17,278 bases of DNA, from the NCBI RefSeq assembly GCF_022511165.1, contig NZ_JAFLSB010000030.1, positions 1-17,278 on the forward strand, written 5' to 3'. Positions within the stretch are counted from its first letter, which is position 1. Every line of letters starts with the position of its first letter. The translations under genes and the position numbers were made by a program. Positions 1 to 8,148 of this stretch are shown here, piece after piece. The notes below the pieces were generated by a model. The model worked only from the letters and a program-made list of their open reading frames with translations, searched no databases and had not been told where the DNA came from. The DNA comes from Helicobacter sp. (lineage in GTDB: Bacteria > Campylobacterota > Campylobacteria > Campylobacterales > Helicobacteraceae).

Positions 1-457
1 TATGCAGGAGGCTTTGGAGCATTTGGGCATTGATGTGCGTGTGCAGAGTGCTTTGGAGATTAAGGAAGTGTGTGAAAGCTATATTTATCGCCGCGCAATT
101 AGGCATTTAGAAAAAGGACGCGTAGTGATTTTTGGCGCTGGCACAGGGAATCCATTTTTTACTACCGATAGCGCAGCGACTTTGCGTGCAGTAGAAATTG
201 GCGCGGATATAATCATTAAGGCGACAAAAGTTGATGGCGTGTATGACAAAGATCCGCATAAATTTAGCGATGCAAAAATGCTTAAAAGTATAAGTTATGA
301 TGAGGCTTTGAGGGATCATATCAAGGTAATGGACGATACAGCAATTGCCCTTGCTAAGGATAATAAACTTCCCATTCTTGTATGCAATATGTTTAAAAAA
401 GGCAATTTGCTTGATTTGGTAAAATTTGATAAGGGTATTTGCTCTATTGTGAAATAA
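1..457 (+). CDS. pyrH: UMP kinase, 3' part (gene runs off the left edge)
   Basis: Cytosolic uridylate kinase of the amino-acid-kinase fold, converting UMP and ATP to UDP and ADP in pyrimidine nucleotide synthesis. About 151 codons are visible, read from position 2; bacterial PyrH is about 240 residues, so roughly the first 90 (with the N-terminal phosphate-binding part) lie outside the window. The visible part carries the family signature GTGNPFFTTDSAA at about residues 47-59 of this fragment, then IGADIIIKATKVDGVYDKDP, and the usual C-terminal LAKDNKLPILV strand ending near the UTP/GTP regulatory part. The in-frame ATG at position 2 is internal, not the start. The neighbour rpoZ follows after a 72-base gap. 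Identity is secure; the family is usually a hexamer activated by GTP and inhibited by UTP. Confidence 0.96.
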   Translation, partial: MQEALEHLGIDVRVQSALEIKEVCESYIYRRAIRHLEKGRVVIFGAGTGNPFFTTDSAATLRAVEIGADIIIKATKVDGVYDKDPHKFSDAKMLKSISYDEALRDHIKVMDDTAIALAKDNKLPILVCNMFKKGNLLDLVKFDKGICSIVK

Positions 458-491
458 CATAAAACAAAAGCTAAATCAAACAAAAAAACGA

Positions 492-523
492 TACAATTCC
501 CAACTAAAAATACTCTAAAGGAT
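492..523 (+). promoter_or_regulatory. Possible promoter -10 (TACAAT) and ribosome binding site ahead of rpoZ
   Basis: The 72-base gap between pyrH and rpoZ is A-rich and holds TACAAT at 492-497, one base off TATAAT, followed by a good Shine-Dalgarno AAAGGA at 517-522, seven bases before the rpoZ ATG at 530. No clear -35 is visible, which is usual for Helicobacter sigma-80/sigma-70 promoters. It could drive rpoZ-spoT-tyrS, but readthrough from pyrH is equally possible. Confidence 0.4.
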
Positions 524-529
524 AGATTT

Positions 530-754
530 ATGGATATATTACGAACAGAAGAAATTGCCGCAAAGGCGCTCGAAAGAGTAAATGATGATAGATACGTGCT
601 TGCAAGCCTTATTTTTGAGCGCGTTAAAGAGCTTGGAGAGGGTGCAAAACCACTTGTAGATTTAGATGTGAAATTGCATAAATTGTCTGATATTGCAATG
701 CGTGAGATTGCTGAAGGAAAAATCAAGCTCTCATCAATTGAGGATAGGGAATAG
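530..754 (+). CDS. rpoZ: DNA-directed RNA polymerase omega subunit
   Basis: A 74-residue protein of the RpoZ/Rpb6 family, which wraps the C-terminal end of the beta-prime subunit, helps assemble RNA polymerase and in many bacteria forms part of a ppGpp site. The sequence begins MDILRTEEIAAKALERVNDD and has the conserved YVLASLIFERVKEL helix followed by a short acidic/basic tail; the conserved basic motif near the N-terminus and the length agree with the short omega of Campylobacterota. The ATG start has AAAGGA seven bases upstream. The stop lies 9 bases before spoT, so the two are almost certainly co-transcribed. The rpoZ-spoT pairing is found far beyond this group (including E. coli) and fits the partnership of omega and ppGpp. 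Confidence 0.95.
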   Translation: MDILRTEEIAAKALERVNDDRYVLASLIFERVKELGEGAKPLVDLDVKLHKLSDIAMREIAEGKIKLSSIEDRE

Positions 755-763
755 GGAGAGATT

Positions 764-2914
764 TTGGACTTCTTTGCCCAGATTGCCCAAATTGACAATA
801 TAGAATCGGCTATTGCCCAGCTTGGAAGCCTAACAGAAATTACCCCAAAGGTGCAAAAGGCTATTGATGTGTCAATGAGCGCACATGAGGGGCAATTCCG
901 CAAAAGTGGCATACCCTATGTCGTGCATCCAATTTGTGTGGCGTGTATTGTCGCATTTTATGGTGGTGATGAGATAATGCTTTGTGCAGCGCTTTTGCAC
1001 GATGTTGTAGAAGATACTTTATGTTCGCTTGAAGAAGTGCAAAGGGAATTTGATTGGGATGTGGGGCATTTAGTTGATGCGCTAACAAAAATTGTAGAGA
1101 TTCGCAGCGAGAAGCTAAGCAGCAATCCTAATGATAAATTTATCGCTTCTGCTCTAAGCTTCCGTAAAATGCTTCTTGCTTCAATTAAAGATGTGCGTGC
1201 GCTTGTGATTAAAATTAGCGATAGAATGCACAATATGCTTACCCTTGATGCGCTTCCTCCACATAAGCAAAAGCGCATTTCTGAAGAGACATTAATGGTG
1301 TATGCACCTATTGCTCATAGACTTGGTATTTCTTCACTTAAAAATGAGTTGGAGGATAGAAGTTTTTTTTATCTCTTTCCCCAAGAATATAAAAATATTG
1401 AAAATTATATCAGCGAGAATAATCAATCTATTACCTTAAAACTTAACGAATTTACCCAAAAGATTACAACTATTCTCTTGCAGAATGGATTCACGCAAAA
1501 GGATTTTGTTGTTGAAAGTCGTGTCAAACGTTTTTATTCTATTTATCTTAAGATGCAACGCAAAGGCATCAGTATTGATGAAATCTTAGATTTACTCGCA
1601 GTGCGCATTATTGTCCCCACAGACTTAGAATGTTATAAAGTATTAGGGTTATTGCACTTGCAGCTTACGCCTGTAATTTCGCGCCTTAAGGATTATATTG
1701 CTATTCCTAAGGAGAATGGTTATCAAACAATCCACACAACTATTTTTGAGGGAGCAAGTATTTATGAGGTGCAGATTCGCACTTTTGATATGCACAAATC
1801 TGCTCAATATGGTGTGGCAGCGCATTGGAAATATAAAAATGGCGGGAGAGAGCCAAATCTTGAGTGGCTTAATAACTTACAATATCAGCATAATAGCATT
1901 GAGGAATTTTATGAGCTAGCCAAAAATGATTTATATAAAGAAGATATGGTGGTTTTTTCTCCCGCAGGAGATATTTATAATCTCCCCGTAGGTGCAGTAG
2001 CTCTTGATTTTGCCTATGCGGTGCATAGTGATATAGGTGATAATGCTAAAGAGGTATTTATTAACCACAAAAAAGCCTCTTTGCTTCAGCCTTTAAAAAA
2101 TGGGGAGATTGTGCGTGTGGTAGTTTCGCAAAATGGAGAGAAAATTCCTCCACGTTGCACTTGGATTGATGCAGTGAAGACTTCTCGAGCAAAGAATCAT
2201 ATTCGTGCGCAATGTCGCGCCAAAGTAAAAGAGATTGATAAAAAAGTCGCATTGCATATTTTGCAAACAATCTTTGATAGCTCTACAGATACTATTACAA
2301 ATTATCTTAAAGAACACAAGCTTGAATCGCAATTTTATAAAGCTGCTTCAGATTTAGTATTTTTAAAAGAAATCGAGGATAGCATCAAGGGCAATTTTGT
2401 GCGCGATGCAAATTTTTTAGGCAAAATTAAAATCAATATGCTTAAGCTCAAACCCCTTACATTTGATAATATCATTGTGCATACAAATCGCAACATCAAT
2501 GAGGTGATTTTTGACTACTGCTGCCACCCTAAATATGGTGATGATATTTTGGCGATTAAGAGTGCGCAAAAAGCCTACATCCATCATAAAATGTGTGAGA
2601 GGGCTTTAAATGAAATAGAGCAAGGCAGTGAAATGCTTTTTGTGGAATGGACGAGTGAGCAAAAAAGTGCTTATAAGATGATTCTTGCTATTGAAAATCA
2701 AAAGGGCGTTTTGGCGCAATTATGCGGCACACTCGCAGAGCATAATTGCAAGATTCTAAGTATTGATTATGATGTACTCAATCAGCAGTTTGCGACATAT
2801 TGTAAGATGTGTTTTGAGAGTGAACATAGCGAGATTAAAAGTTTAAAGGAGTTCTTGCATAAAAAGTATAAAATCATTGAGTTTAAGAATCTTAAAGATG
2901 TGTATTCAGAATAG
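764..2914 (+). CDS. spoT: Bifunctional (p)ppGpp synthetase/hydrolase, RelA/SpoT family
   Basis: A 716-residue long RSH protein that makes and degrades the alarmone (p)ppGpp. Domains in order: N-terminal HD hydrolase with H55, H79-D80 and E83-D84 (HDVVED motif) and ISDRMHN at 151-157, all intact; synthetase at about 245-360 with SRVKRFYSIYLKMQRKG, RLKD at 307-310 followed by YIAIPKENGYQTIHT, and VAAHWKYK; TGS domain at about 394-455; and a C-terminal ACT domain from about 645. RLKD matches the RXKD form typical of bifunctional enzymes rather than the EXDD form of synthetase-only RelA. Translation starts at TTG, with GGGAG six to ten bases upstream; no ATG or GTG fits better. As in other Campylobacterota, this is probably the only long RSH enzyme of the cell. 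tyrS starts 11 bases downstream. Confidence 0.96.
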   Translation: MDFFAQIAQIDNIESAIAQLGSLTEITPKVQKAIDVSMSAHEGQFRKSGIPYVVHPICVACIVAFYGGDEIMLCAALLHDVVEDTLCSLEEVQREFDWDVGHLVDALTKIVEIRSEKLSSNPNDKFIASALSFRKMLLASIKDVRALVIKISDRMHNMLTLDALPPHKQKRISEETLMVYAPIAHRLGISSLKNELEDRSFFYLFPQEYKNIENYISENNQSITLKLNEFTQKITTILLQNGFTQKDFVVESRVKRFYSIYLKMQRKGISIDEILDLLAVRIIVPTDLECYKVLGLLHLQLTPVISRLKDYIAIPKENGYQTIHTTIFEGASIYEVQIRTFDMHKSAQYGVAAHWKYKNGGREPNLEWLNNLQYQHNSIEEFYELAKNDLYKEDMVVFSPAGDIYNLPVGAVALDFAYAVHSDIGDNAKEVFINHKKASLLQPLKNGEIVRVVVSQNGEKIPPRCTWIDAVKTSRAKNHIRAQCRAKVKEIDKKVALHILQTIFDSSTDTITNYLKEHKLESQFYKAASDLVFLKEIEDSIKGNFVRDANFLGKIKINMLKLKPLTFDNIIVHTNRNINEVIFDYCCHPKYGDDILAIKSAQKAYIHHKMCERALNEIEQGSEMLFVEWTSEQKSAYKMILAIENQKGVLAQLCGTLAEHNCKILSIDYDVLNQQFATYCKMCFESEHSEIKSLKEFLHKKYKIIEFKNLKDVYSE

Positions 2915-2925
2915 AAAGGAATAAG

Positions 2926-4134
2926 ATGAAAACGCAGATACAAGAGGCTATGCAAGAGATTTCACGTGGTTGTGTGGAATTTATTGGAGAAGAATACATC
3001 AAAAACTTGGTAGAGAAATTTTTTGTTACAGGGGAGAGATTCTGCGTGAAAGCAGGATTTGATCCTACTGCACCTGATTTGCATTTAGGACACACGGTGC
3101 TTTTGCAAAAACTTGCCACTTTTCAGCACTATGGTGGAGATGTGAAATTTCTTATTGGTGATTTTACGGCGACTATTGGTGATCCAAGTGGTAAAAGTGA
3201 GACAAGAAAACCTTTAAGCAAAGAGCAAGTAGAAGCAAATGCTATAACTTATAAAGAGCAGGTATTTAAGGTGCTTAATCCTGCCTACACACAAATATGC
3301 TTTAATTCTCAATGGCTAAATGAGCTTGGTGCAGCAGGAATGATTACTCTTACTTCTAAATTTTCTGTTGCGCGTATGCTTGAACGCGATGATTTTACAA
3401 AACGTTATAATAATAATCAGCCTATTTCTATGGTGGAATTTATGTATCCGCTTTTGCAAGGCTATGATTCTGTGGCTTTAAAGTGTGATATTGAGCTAGG
3501 AGGAAATGATCAAAAGTTTAATCTCTTGGTGGGGCGACATTTGCAGAGAGCCTATGGCTTAAATAAAGAGCAATCTGTAATGACAATGCCTTTATTAGAA
3601 GGACTTGATGGTGTGCAAAAAATGAGTAAATCTTTGCAAAATTATATTGGTGTTACAGAATCCGCAAATACAATGTATGCGAAGATTCTAAGCATTAGCG
3701 ATGAGATGATGTGGCGTTATTATGAATTGCTCTCCACTCTTTCTTTGGCAGAAATTAAGCATCTTAAAGAGCAAGTGCAAGCAGGGGAGATGCACCCTAA
3801 GGCTGTAAAAGAGAATCTTGCCCTTGAAATAAGTGCGCGTTATCATAGTATTGATTTAGCAAAACAAGCTAAAATAGAATTTGACAATGTATTTAGCAAA
3901 GATGAAATACCCGCAGATTTAGCTGTATTTAACTGCGATAGCGGTGAATGGATAGCCAAAGTGCTTGTGATTGCAGGATTATGTGAATCTACTTCTCAAG
4001 CGCGGAGAGATATTCGTGCAGGGGCATTGAAAATCAATAAAGAAAAGATGCTCGATGAGAATTTGAAGTTATCAGCAGGTGAGTATATCGTGCAAATTGG
4101 CAAAAGACGTTTTGCAAAGGTGATCATTTCGTAA
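2926..4134 (+). CDS. tyrS: Tyrosyl-tRNA synthetase
   Basis: A 402-residue class I aminoacyl-tRNA synthetase that charges tRNA-Tyr. The HIGH-type motif is HLGH at 53-56, within the conserved GFDPTAPDLHLGH stretch, and the KMSKS loop is intact at 232-236. The tyrosine/ATP pocket residues in the LLQGYDS and GGNDQ motifs (about 176-196) are present. A C-terminal S4 RNA-binding domain covers about 340-400 (QARRDIRAGALKINKEK). Length and the DPTAPDLHLGH signature match the TyrZ-like subgroup of TyrS common in epsilon- and gamma-proteobacteria. The ATG is preceded by AAAGGA. It sits 11 bases after spoT and 9 bases before the next gene, so it is in the same operon. Nothing is odd in it. Confidence 0.96.
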   Translation: MKTQIQEAMQEISRGCVEFIGEEYIKNLVEKFFVTGERFCVKAGFDPTAPDLHLGHTVLLQKLATFQHYGGDVKFLIGDFTATIGDPSGKSETRKPLSKEQVEANAITYKEQVFKVLNPAYTQICFNSQWLNELGAAGMITLTSKFSVARMLERDDFTKRYNNNQPISMVEFMYPLLQGYDSVALKCDIELGGNDQKFNLLVGRHLQRAYGLNKEQSVMTMPLLEGLDGVQKMSKSLQNYIGVTESANTMYAKILSISDEMMWRYYELLSTLSLAEIKHLKEQVQAGEMHPKAVKENLALEISARYHSIDLAKQAKIEFDNVFSKDEIPADLAVFNCDSGEWIAKVLVIAGLCESTSQARRDIRAGALKINKEKMLDENLKLSAGEYIVQIGKRRFAKVIIS

Positions 4135-4143
4135 GGGGATAGA

Positions 4144-5229
4144 ATGGGACTAAAATCGCTTCAAATAGGAAAACATACGATTAAATACCCGATTTTTCAA
4201 GGTGGTATGGGCGTGGGTATTAGCTGGGACAAACTTGCTGGCAATGTGTCTAAAGAAGGGGCACTTGGTATTATTAGCGCAGTAGGTACAGGATATTATC
4301 AAAAAATGCAATTTGTTGAAAAAATTGCTCATTCTAAACCCTTTGAAGCGATTAATTTTTACTCTAAACACGCCCTCAATGAGATTTTTAAAAATGCACG
4401 CAAAATCTGTGGTAATAATCCTCTAGGGGCAAATATCCTTTATGCAATTAATGAATATGGGCGAGTAGTGCGAGATGCGTGCGAAGCGGGGGCAAATATT
4501 ATTGTAACAGGTGCTGGACTTCCTACAAATATGCCTGAATTTACTAAAAATTTCCCTGATGTTGCGCTTGTGCCTATTGTATCATCTGCTAAAGCATTAA
4601 AGATTATTTGTAAGCGTTGGGCTGCACGATACGCAAGAACGCCTGATGCAGTGGTGGTAGAGGGACCTCTAAGTGGGGGACATCAGGGCTTTAGTTATGA
4701 GGATTGTTTTAAGGAAGAATATCAGCTTGAGAATGTCCTGCCACAGGTAGTAGATGAGGCAAAAAAATGGGGAAATATTCCTGTTATTGCTGCAGGAGGT
4801 ATCTGGGATAGAAAAGATATTGATACAATGCTTTCTTTGGGTGCAAGTGGGGTGCAAATGGGCACAAGATGGCTTGGTTCTGAAGAATGTGATGCGAGGG
4901 CGTATCGTGATTTAATGCCTTCTGTCTCCAAAGAAGATATTGAGCTTATTAAATCACCGGTAGGCTATCCTGCTCGTGCAATAAAAACAGGTGTGCTTGA
5001 GGCAATAGCAAAGGGTAATGCGCCAAAGATTCGGTGCATAAGTAATTGTGTTTCGCCTTGTCATAGAGGCGTGGAAGCAAAAAAGGTAGGCTATTGTATA
5101 GCAGATTCTTTGGGATATGCTCATCTTGGGAATAGGGAGTATGGCTTATATTTTACAGGCGCAAATGGATATAGAATCCAAAAGATTCAGCCCGTAAAAG
5201 AAATTATTGCTGAATTAGTCCAAGACTAA
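4144..5229 (+). CDS. Nitronate monooxygenase / 2-nitropropane-dioxygenase-like flavoprotein
   Basis: A 361-residue predicted FMN enzyme with a TIM-barrel fold. Visible family marks are YPIFQGGMGVGIS near residues 15-27, ANIIVTGAGLPTN at about 117-129, EGPLSGGHQGF at 173-183 (with H180 at the position of the proposed catalytic base) and IPVIAAGGIWD followed by GASGVQMGTRWL at 233-244, the phosphate-binding part for FMN. An unusual C-terminal segment has four cysteines, C298, C302, C306 and C318, with spacing C-x3-C-x3-C-x11-C. The same family member sits between tyrS and amiA in H. pylori and C. jejuni, as far as I recall. True substrate is unknown; the family also contains enoyl-ACP reductase FabK, so a fatty-acid role cannot be excluded from sequence alone. 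Shine-Dalgarno AAGGGG precedes the ATG. Confidence 0.85.
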   Translation: MGLKSLQIGKHTIKYPIFQGGMGVGISWDKLAGNVSKEGALGIISAVGTGYYQKMQFVEKIAHSKPFEAINFYSKHALNEIFKNARKICGNNPLGANILYAINEYGRVVRDACEAGANIIVTGAGLPTNMPEFTKNFPDVALVPIVSSAKALKIICKRWAARYARTPDAVVVEGPLSGGHQGFSYEDCFKEEYQLENVLPQVVDEAKKWGNIPVIAAGGIWDRKDIDTMLSLGASGVQMGTRWLGSEECDARAYRDLMPSVSKEDIELIKSPVGYPARAIKTGVLEAIAKGNAPKIRCISNCVSPCHRGVEAKKVGYCIADSLGYAHLGNREYGLYFTGANGYRIQKIQPVKEIIAELVQD

Positions 5230-5237
5230 GGGTATAA

Positions 5238-6458
5238 ATGTGGCGAGTTATAGCAAGTTTATGCCTCGTATTTATGTGCTTATGGAGTGAGCATCGCATC
5301 GTGAGAATGGTGCCTTTTGGCGATAGTAATGTGAAAATTGTCTTTGCAAGTGATATTAGCGACCTCACTTGGCAAGTGAAAAATTTGCAAGATAATCGAA
5401 GTTTTATAGATTTTGAAGCAAATCTCACTATCCCTCGCCGCAGTTTTATTTTTAAAGATAATTCTACCTTGCAGGTTGCGCAAAACACGCCCCAAGTTGT
5501 TCGTGCGGTAATTACCACACAGCCCAAATCAACCTATGAGGTGATTAAAGAAAAAGAGAATCTCTATATTTTTATTAAACCCAAAGCAGAAGCTAAACAA
5601 GTAGCCTCTAAAATCGAGCCACCACAGGCAGAAACAAAACCAATCAATAAAACCAAACCCCAGCAATCTATAAAAGAGAATCTATCGAGCAGCGATGAAA
5701 ATTTATCAAATGATGATAAAGATATACCAATTTTACCACCACAGGCAAAACCACCTCAAGCTAAAGGCAAAAATGCTCAAAAGGGTAAAAAAATAGTTAT
5801 TGATGCGGGGCACGGAGGCAAGGATTGTGGCACAAAGAGTGTAGAGAGTATATGCGAAAAAGTGATTGTGCTAAATACGGCGAGGATTGTAAGAGATGAG
5901 CTTAAAAGTCGTGGCTATGTCGTATATATGACGCGCGATAGCGATGTGTATATTGATTTGCGCAAGCGCACAGAGTTTGCTAATGCCAAAAATGCGGATT
6001 TGTTTGTCTCTATTCACGCAAATTCTATCCCTAAAGATTCTCCTAAAACGCCTAATGGCTTAGAGACTTATTTTCTCTCTCCTGCGCGAAGTGAGCGTGC
6101 CGAGCAAGTGGCTAAAGCAGAAAACCAAGGTGATATTGAGACGATGAGCCATTTTGCGACAAAAAGCTTTTTAAATACTATCAGTGCTTTTCATCTTGTG
6201 GCTTCACATAAGCTTGCTATTGAGATTCAATCAGGCATACTTGCTCGGGTGCGCACACAGCATAATATCCACGATGGAGCAGTAAGAGAGGGTCCATTTT
6301 GGGTTTTAGCCGGTGCGCTTATGCCCTCTGTACTCATTGAGATTGGCTATGCCTCACATAAAGACGAGGGGAAGCTTATTGCCAAAAAAGACTACCAAAA
6401 GCTTCTCGCACAAGGCATAGCTAATGGTATCGATGGATATTTTTTGAGGAATTACTAA
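5238..6458 (+). CDS. amiA: N-acetylmuramoyl-L-alanine amidase (Amidase_3)
   Basis: A 406-residue zinc amidase that cuts the bond between N-acetylmuramic acid and the stem peptide, needed for daughter-cell separation. A short hydrophobic N-terminus (about residues 4-16) looks like a signal peptide, giving a periplasmic protein. Residues about 20-115 resemble an AMIN-type peptidoglycan-binding domain. A low-complexity Pro/Gln/Lys linker follows (about 118-184, with three PPQA units). The catalytic domain runs from 185 to the end: zinc ligands H192 (IDAGHGG), E207 and H260 (VSIHAN), and catalytic glutamate E368 (VLIEIGYASH) are all present. In H. pylori AmiA is linked to the change from rods to cocci. 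The ATG is nine bases after the previous stop, with AAGGG close by. It probably ends the pyrH-proximal operon, since the next gene has a different character. Confidence 0.93.
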   Translation: MWRVIASLCLVFMCLWSEHRIVRMVPFGDSNVKIVFASDISDLTWQVKNLQDNRSFIDFEANLTIPRRSFIFKDNSTLQVAQNTPQVVRAVITTQPKSTYEVIKEKENLYIFIKPKAEAKQVASKIEPPQAETKPINKTKPQQSIKENLSSSDENLSNDDKDIPILPPQAKPPQAKGKNAQKGKKIVIDAGHGGKDCGTKSVESICEKVIVLNTARIVRDELKSRGYVVYMTRDSDVYIDLRKRTEFANAKNADLFVSIHANSIPKDSPKTPNGLETYFLSPARSERAEQVAKAENQGDIETMSHFATKSFLNTISAFHLVASHKLAIEIQSGILARVRTQHNIHDGAVREGPFWVLAGALMPSVLIEIGYASHKDEGKLIAKKDYQKLLAQGIANGIDGYFLRNY

Positions 6459-6470
6459 AAAGGATTAAAA

Positions 6471-7328
6471 ATGAAGCAACCCACACGCGTTAGTATTATT
6501 TTTTCACTCCTTTTTTTCTCCTTTTTTGTTTTTACAAATCTCACACTTTTTGTCTCGCAATTTTCATATTCTTTTTCACATTTATTTTTAATTTTCATTC
6601 GTGAGAATCAGCTATTTGATTATTTGAGTACATTTTTATTTTTTTGTGGATTTATCTTGTGCAGTGTGTTTGTGATTGTGAGTAGTTGGCGTCAAGTAGC
6701 CAACCCATTACAGCGCGTTATTGTACTAATACTAGGCGTTGTATGTGTGTATATTGTGATTTTAAAAATCACTTATGTGCCAAAGGTAGAGGATATTATG
6801 GATATGTTTGCGATTGAGGGGAGTATTTATCACCGAGGCTTTTTTGAGCTTATGGTGGATTACTTGCCGCGTATTGTGTTGATTGCTTGCGCATATATAT
6901 TTTTTGTATATCTCCCTCTTTTATTTGAGATTTTTGCCTTGCGCCCTCATCAAAATAGCCAAGTTGGCAAAATGCTCTATGCTATGCGTCCATCGATAAA
7001 TGTTGTTATTATAATGCTTTTTGGGCTTTCACTGCAACCTTATTATTATCGCGATAATATGTATGCTTATATTGATATTTTTTCGCTTATAGTAAGTATA
7101 GGGCTACTTATATGGGTGATGATAAAGCATAGGAATCTTTTTTCATTTTATGAATATATGAATTTTTCCCTGCTTGTGCTGGGTATATTTATTTGTTTTT
7201 TTTGCACTTCTGTGCTTTCTGTTTCGGATAATTACTTTAACGCGCGTTATGCGTTTTTGGTATTTGCTTTTATGGGGTGGTGTGCGGAGTGGATGTATGA
7301 GAATCTTAAAGCCCAAGAGGAGGAGTAA
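6471..7328 (+). CDS. Polytopic inner-membrane protein of unknown function
   Basis: I do not recognise this 285-residue protein. It is very rich in Phe, Leu, Ile and Val, and hydrophobic stretches at about 9-29, 51-72, 83-103, 131-156, 175-189, 198-218, 231-251 and 260-276 suggest seven or eight membrane helices. The loop between the third and fourth helices (about 104-130) is the longest polar part and contains acidic residues; the C-terminus is charged (AQEEE) and probably cytosolic. No transporter or enzyme motif is visible. The start ATG has AAAAGGA about six bases upstream, 12 bases after amiA. Its stop overlaps the hisA start as TAATG, so translation of hisA is probably coupled to it. 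It could belong with amiA (envelope) by position or be a passenger; the sequence does not decide. Confidence 0.8.
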   Translation: MKQPTRVSIIFSLLFFSFFVFTNLTLFVSQFSYSFSHLFLIFIRENQLFDYLSTFLFFCGFILCSVFVIVSSWRQVANPLQRVIVLILGVVCVYIVILKITYVPKVEDIMDMFAIEGSIYHRGFFELMVDYLPRIVLIACAYIFFVYLPLLFEIFALRPHQNSQVGKMLYAMRPSINVVIIMLFGLSLQPYYYRDNMYAYIDIFSLIVSIGLLIWVMIKHRNLFSFYEYMNFSLLVLGIFICFFCTSVLSVSDNYFNARYAFLVFAFMGWCAEWMYENLKAQEEE

Positions 7329-8044
7329 TGGCGCTTGATATTTATCCCGCGATTGATTTAAAAGAAGGCAAGGCGGTGAGGCTTTTTAAGGGGGAGATGC
7401 AGAGCGCTGTGGTTTATGGAGAGGCAGTGGATTTTGCAAAAAAATTTGAAGATATGGGTGCAAAATATTTACATATCGTAGATTTAGACGGAGCATTTGC
7501 CGGAAAACCACAGAATCTCAAAGTCATTGAGCAGATTCTGCAAATTACATCGCTTCAAGTGCAGCTTGGCGGAGGGATTCGCGATGAAGAAACGATTAAG
7601 CTTTATACGCAAATGGGCATATCAAGAGTGATACTTGGCTCAATAGCAATGAAAAATTGGGCATTTGTTAAGGAAATGGCGCAAATTTATCCCATAGCAG
7701 TTGGCATTGATGCGCGTGATGGTAAGGTAGCTACGCAAGGCTGGGCGCAAGAGAGCGGTATGGATTCAAATGAATTAGCACAAAAATTTGCAGGAAGTGC
7801 TATAAAAGCGATTATTTGCACCGATATTAATCGTGATGGTGCCTTAAGTGGGATTAATGTATCTTTTACTCAAAGCATAGCTTCTTGTAGCGGAATTTAT
7901 ACGATTGCAAGCGGTGGTTTTGCTCATTCAAGTGAGCTTCAGGTTTTAAGTGAGAATCCTCATATCAGCGGTGTTATTGTAGGAAAAGCATTCTATGAGG
8001 GAAAAATTAATCTTCAAGAATCCTTGCGACTTTATGGAAGGTAA
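7328..8044 (+). CDS. hisA: Phosphoribosylformimino-AICAR-phosphate isomerase
   Basis: A 238-residue (beta/alpha)8 barrel for the fourth step of histidine synthesis, the Amadori-type isomerisation of ProFAR to PRFAR. HisA rather than HisF is indicated by AIDLKEGKAVRLFKGE at 8-23, with catalytic Asp D10, and by GIDARDGKVATQGW, with the second Asp D128. The two phosphate sites, GGGIRD at 81-86 and ASGGFAHSSEL/GVIVGKAFYEGKI near the C-terminus, are intact. The ATG shares its A with the TAA of the upstream membrane protein gene. No other his gene is in the window, so the pathway is scattered in this genome. H. pylori lacks histidine synthesis, so presence of hisA points to an enterohepatic or other Helicobacter lineage. 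Confidence 0.94.
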   Translation: MALDIYPAIDLKEGKAVRLFKGEMQSAVVYGEAVDFAKKFEDMGAKYLHIVDLDGAFAGKPQNLKVIEQILQITSLQVQLGGGIRDEETIKLYTQMGISRVILGSIAMKNWAFVKEMAQIYPIAVGIDARDGKVATQGWAQESGMDSNELAQKFAGSAIKAIICTDINRDGALSGINVSFTQSIASCSGIYTIASGGFAHSSELQVLSENPHISGVIVGKAFYEGKINLQESLRLYGR

Positions 8045-8106
8045 GGGAGATTTTGAAAGCGCAAAACTAAAATGTAAGTATTTTTATAAACTTGTATATA
8101 AAAATA

Positions 8107-8143
8107 TGTTAGAATAGCATTTATCATTTAAGAATTTAAGGAG
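8107..8143 (+). promoter_or_regulatory. Extended -10 promoter and ribosome binding site for cheY
   Basis: The 104-base gap between hisA and cheY is AT-rich. TGT at 8107-8109 directly precedes TAGAAT at 8110-8115, an extended -10 (TGN-TAnAAT) of the Helicobacter vegetative type; periodic T/A tracts lie upstream in place of a -35. A strong AAGGAG sits at 8138-8143, five bases before the TTG start of cheY. It probably drives cheY-prmA-ftsH and perhaps pssA. Confidence 0.6.
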
Positions 8144-8148
8144 ATAGC

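Noticed and set aside
2..4. ATG at position 2 as the pyrH start
   Set aside because: The upstream part of the conserved UMP kinase fold is missing, so this Met is internal and the gene begins outside the window.
316..912. Long antisense frame opposite pyrH, rpoZ and the start of spoT (198 residues)
   Set aside because: It is the complement of well-conserved coding sequence in another frame, has Ser/Leu-rich biased composition and no start signals. The same holds for long minus-strand frames at 9806-10405, 11294-11818 and 12970-13545.
5618..5762. Repeated PPQA-coding segments in amiA as a mobile or regulatory repeat
   Set aside because: They are short, imperfect and confined to the flexible linker between the two amidase domains; low-complexity linkers are common there.
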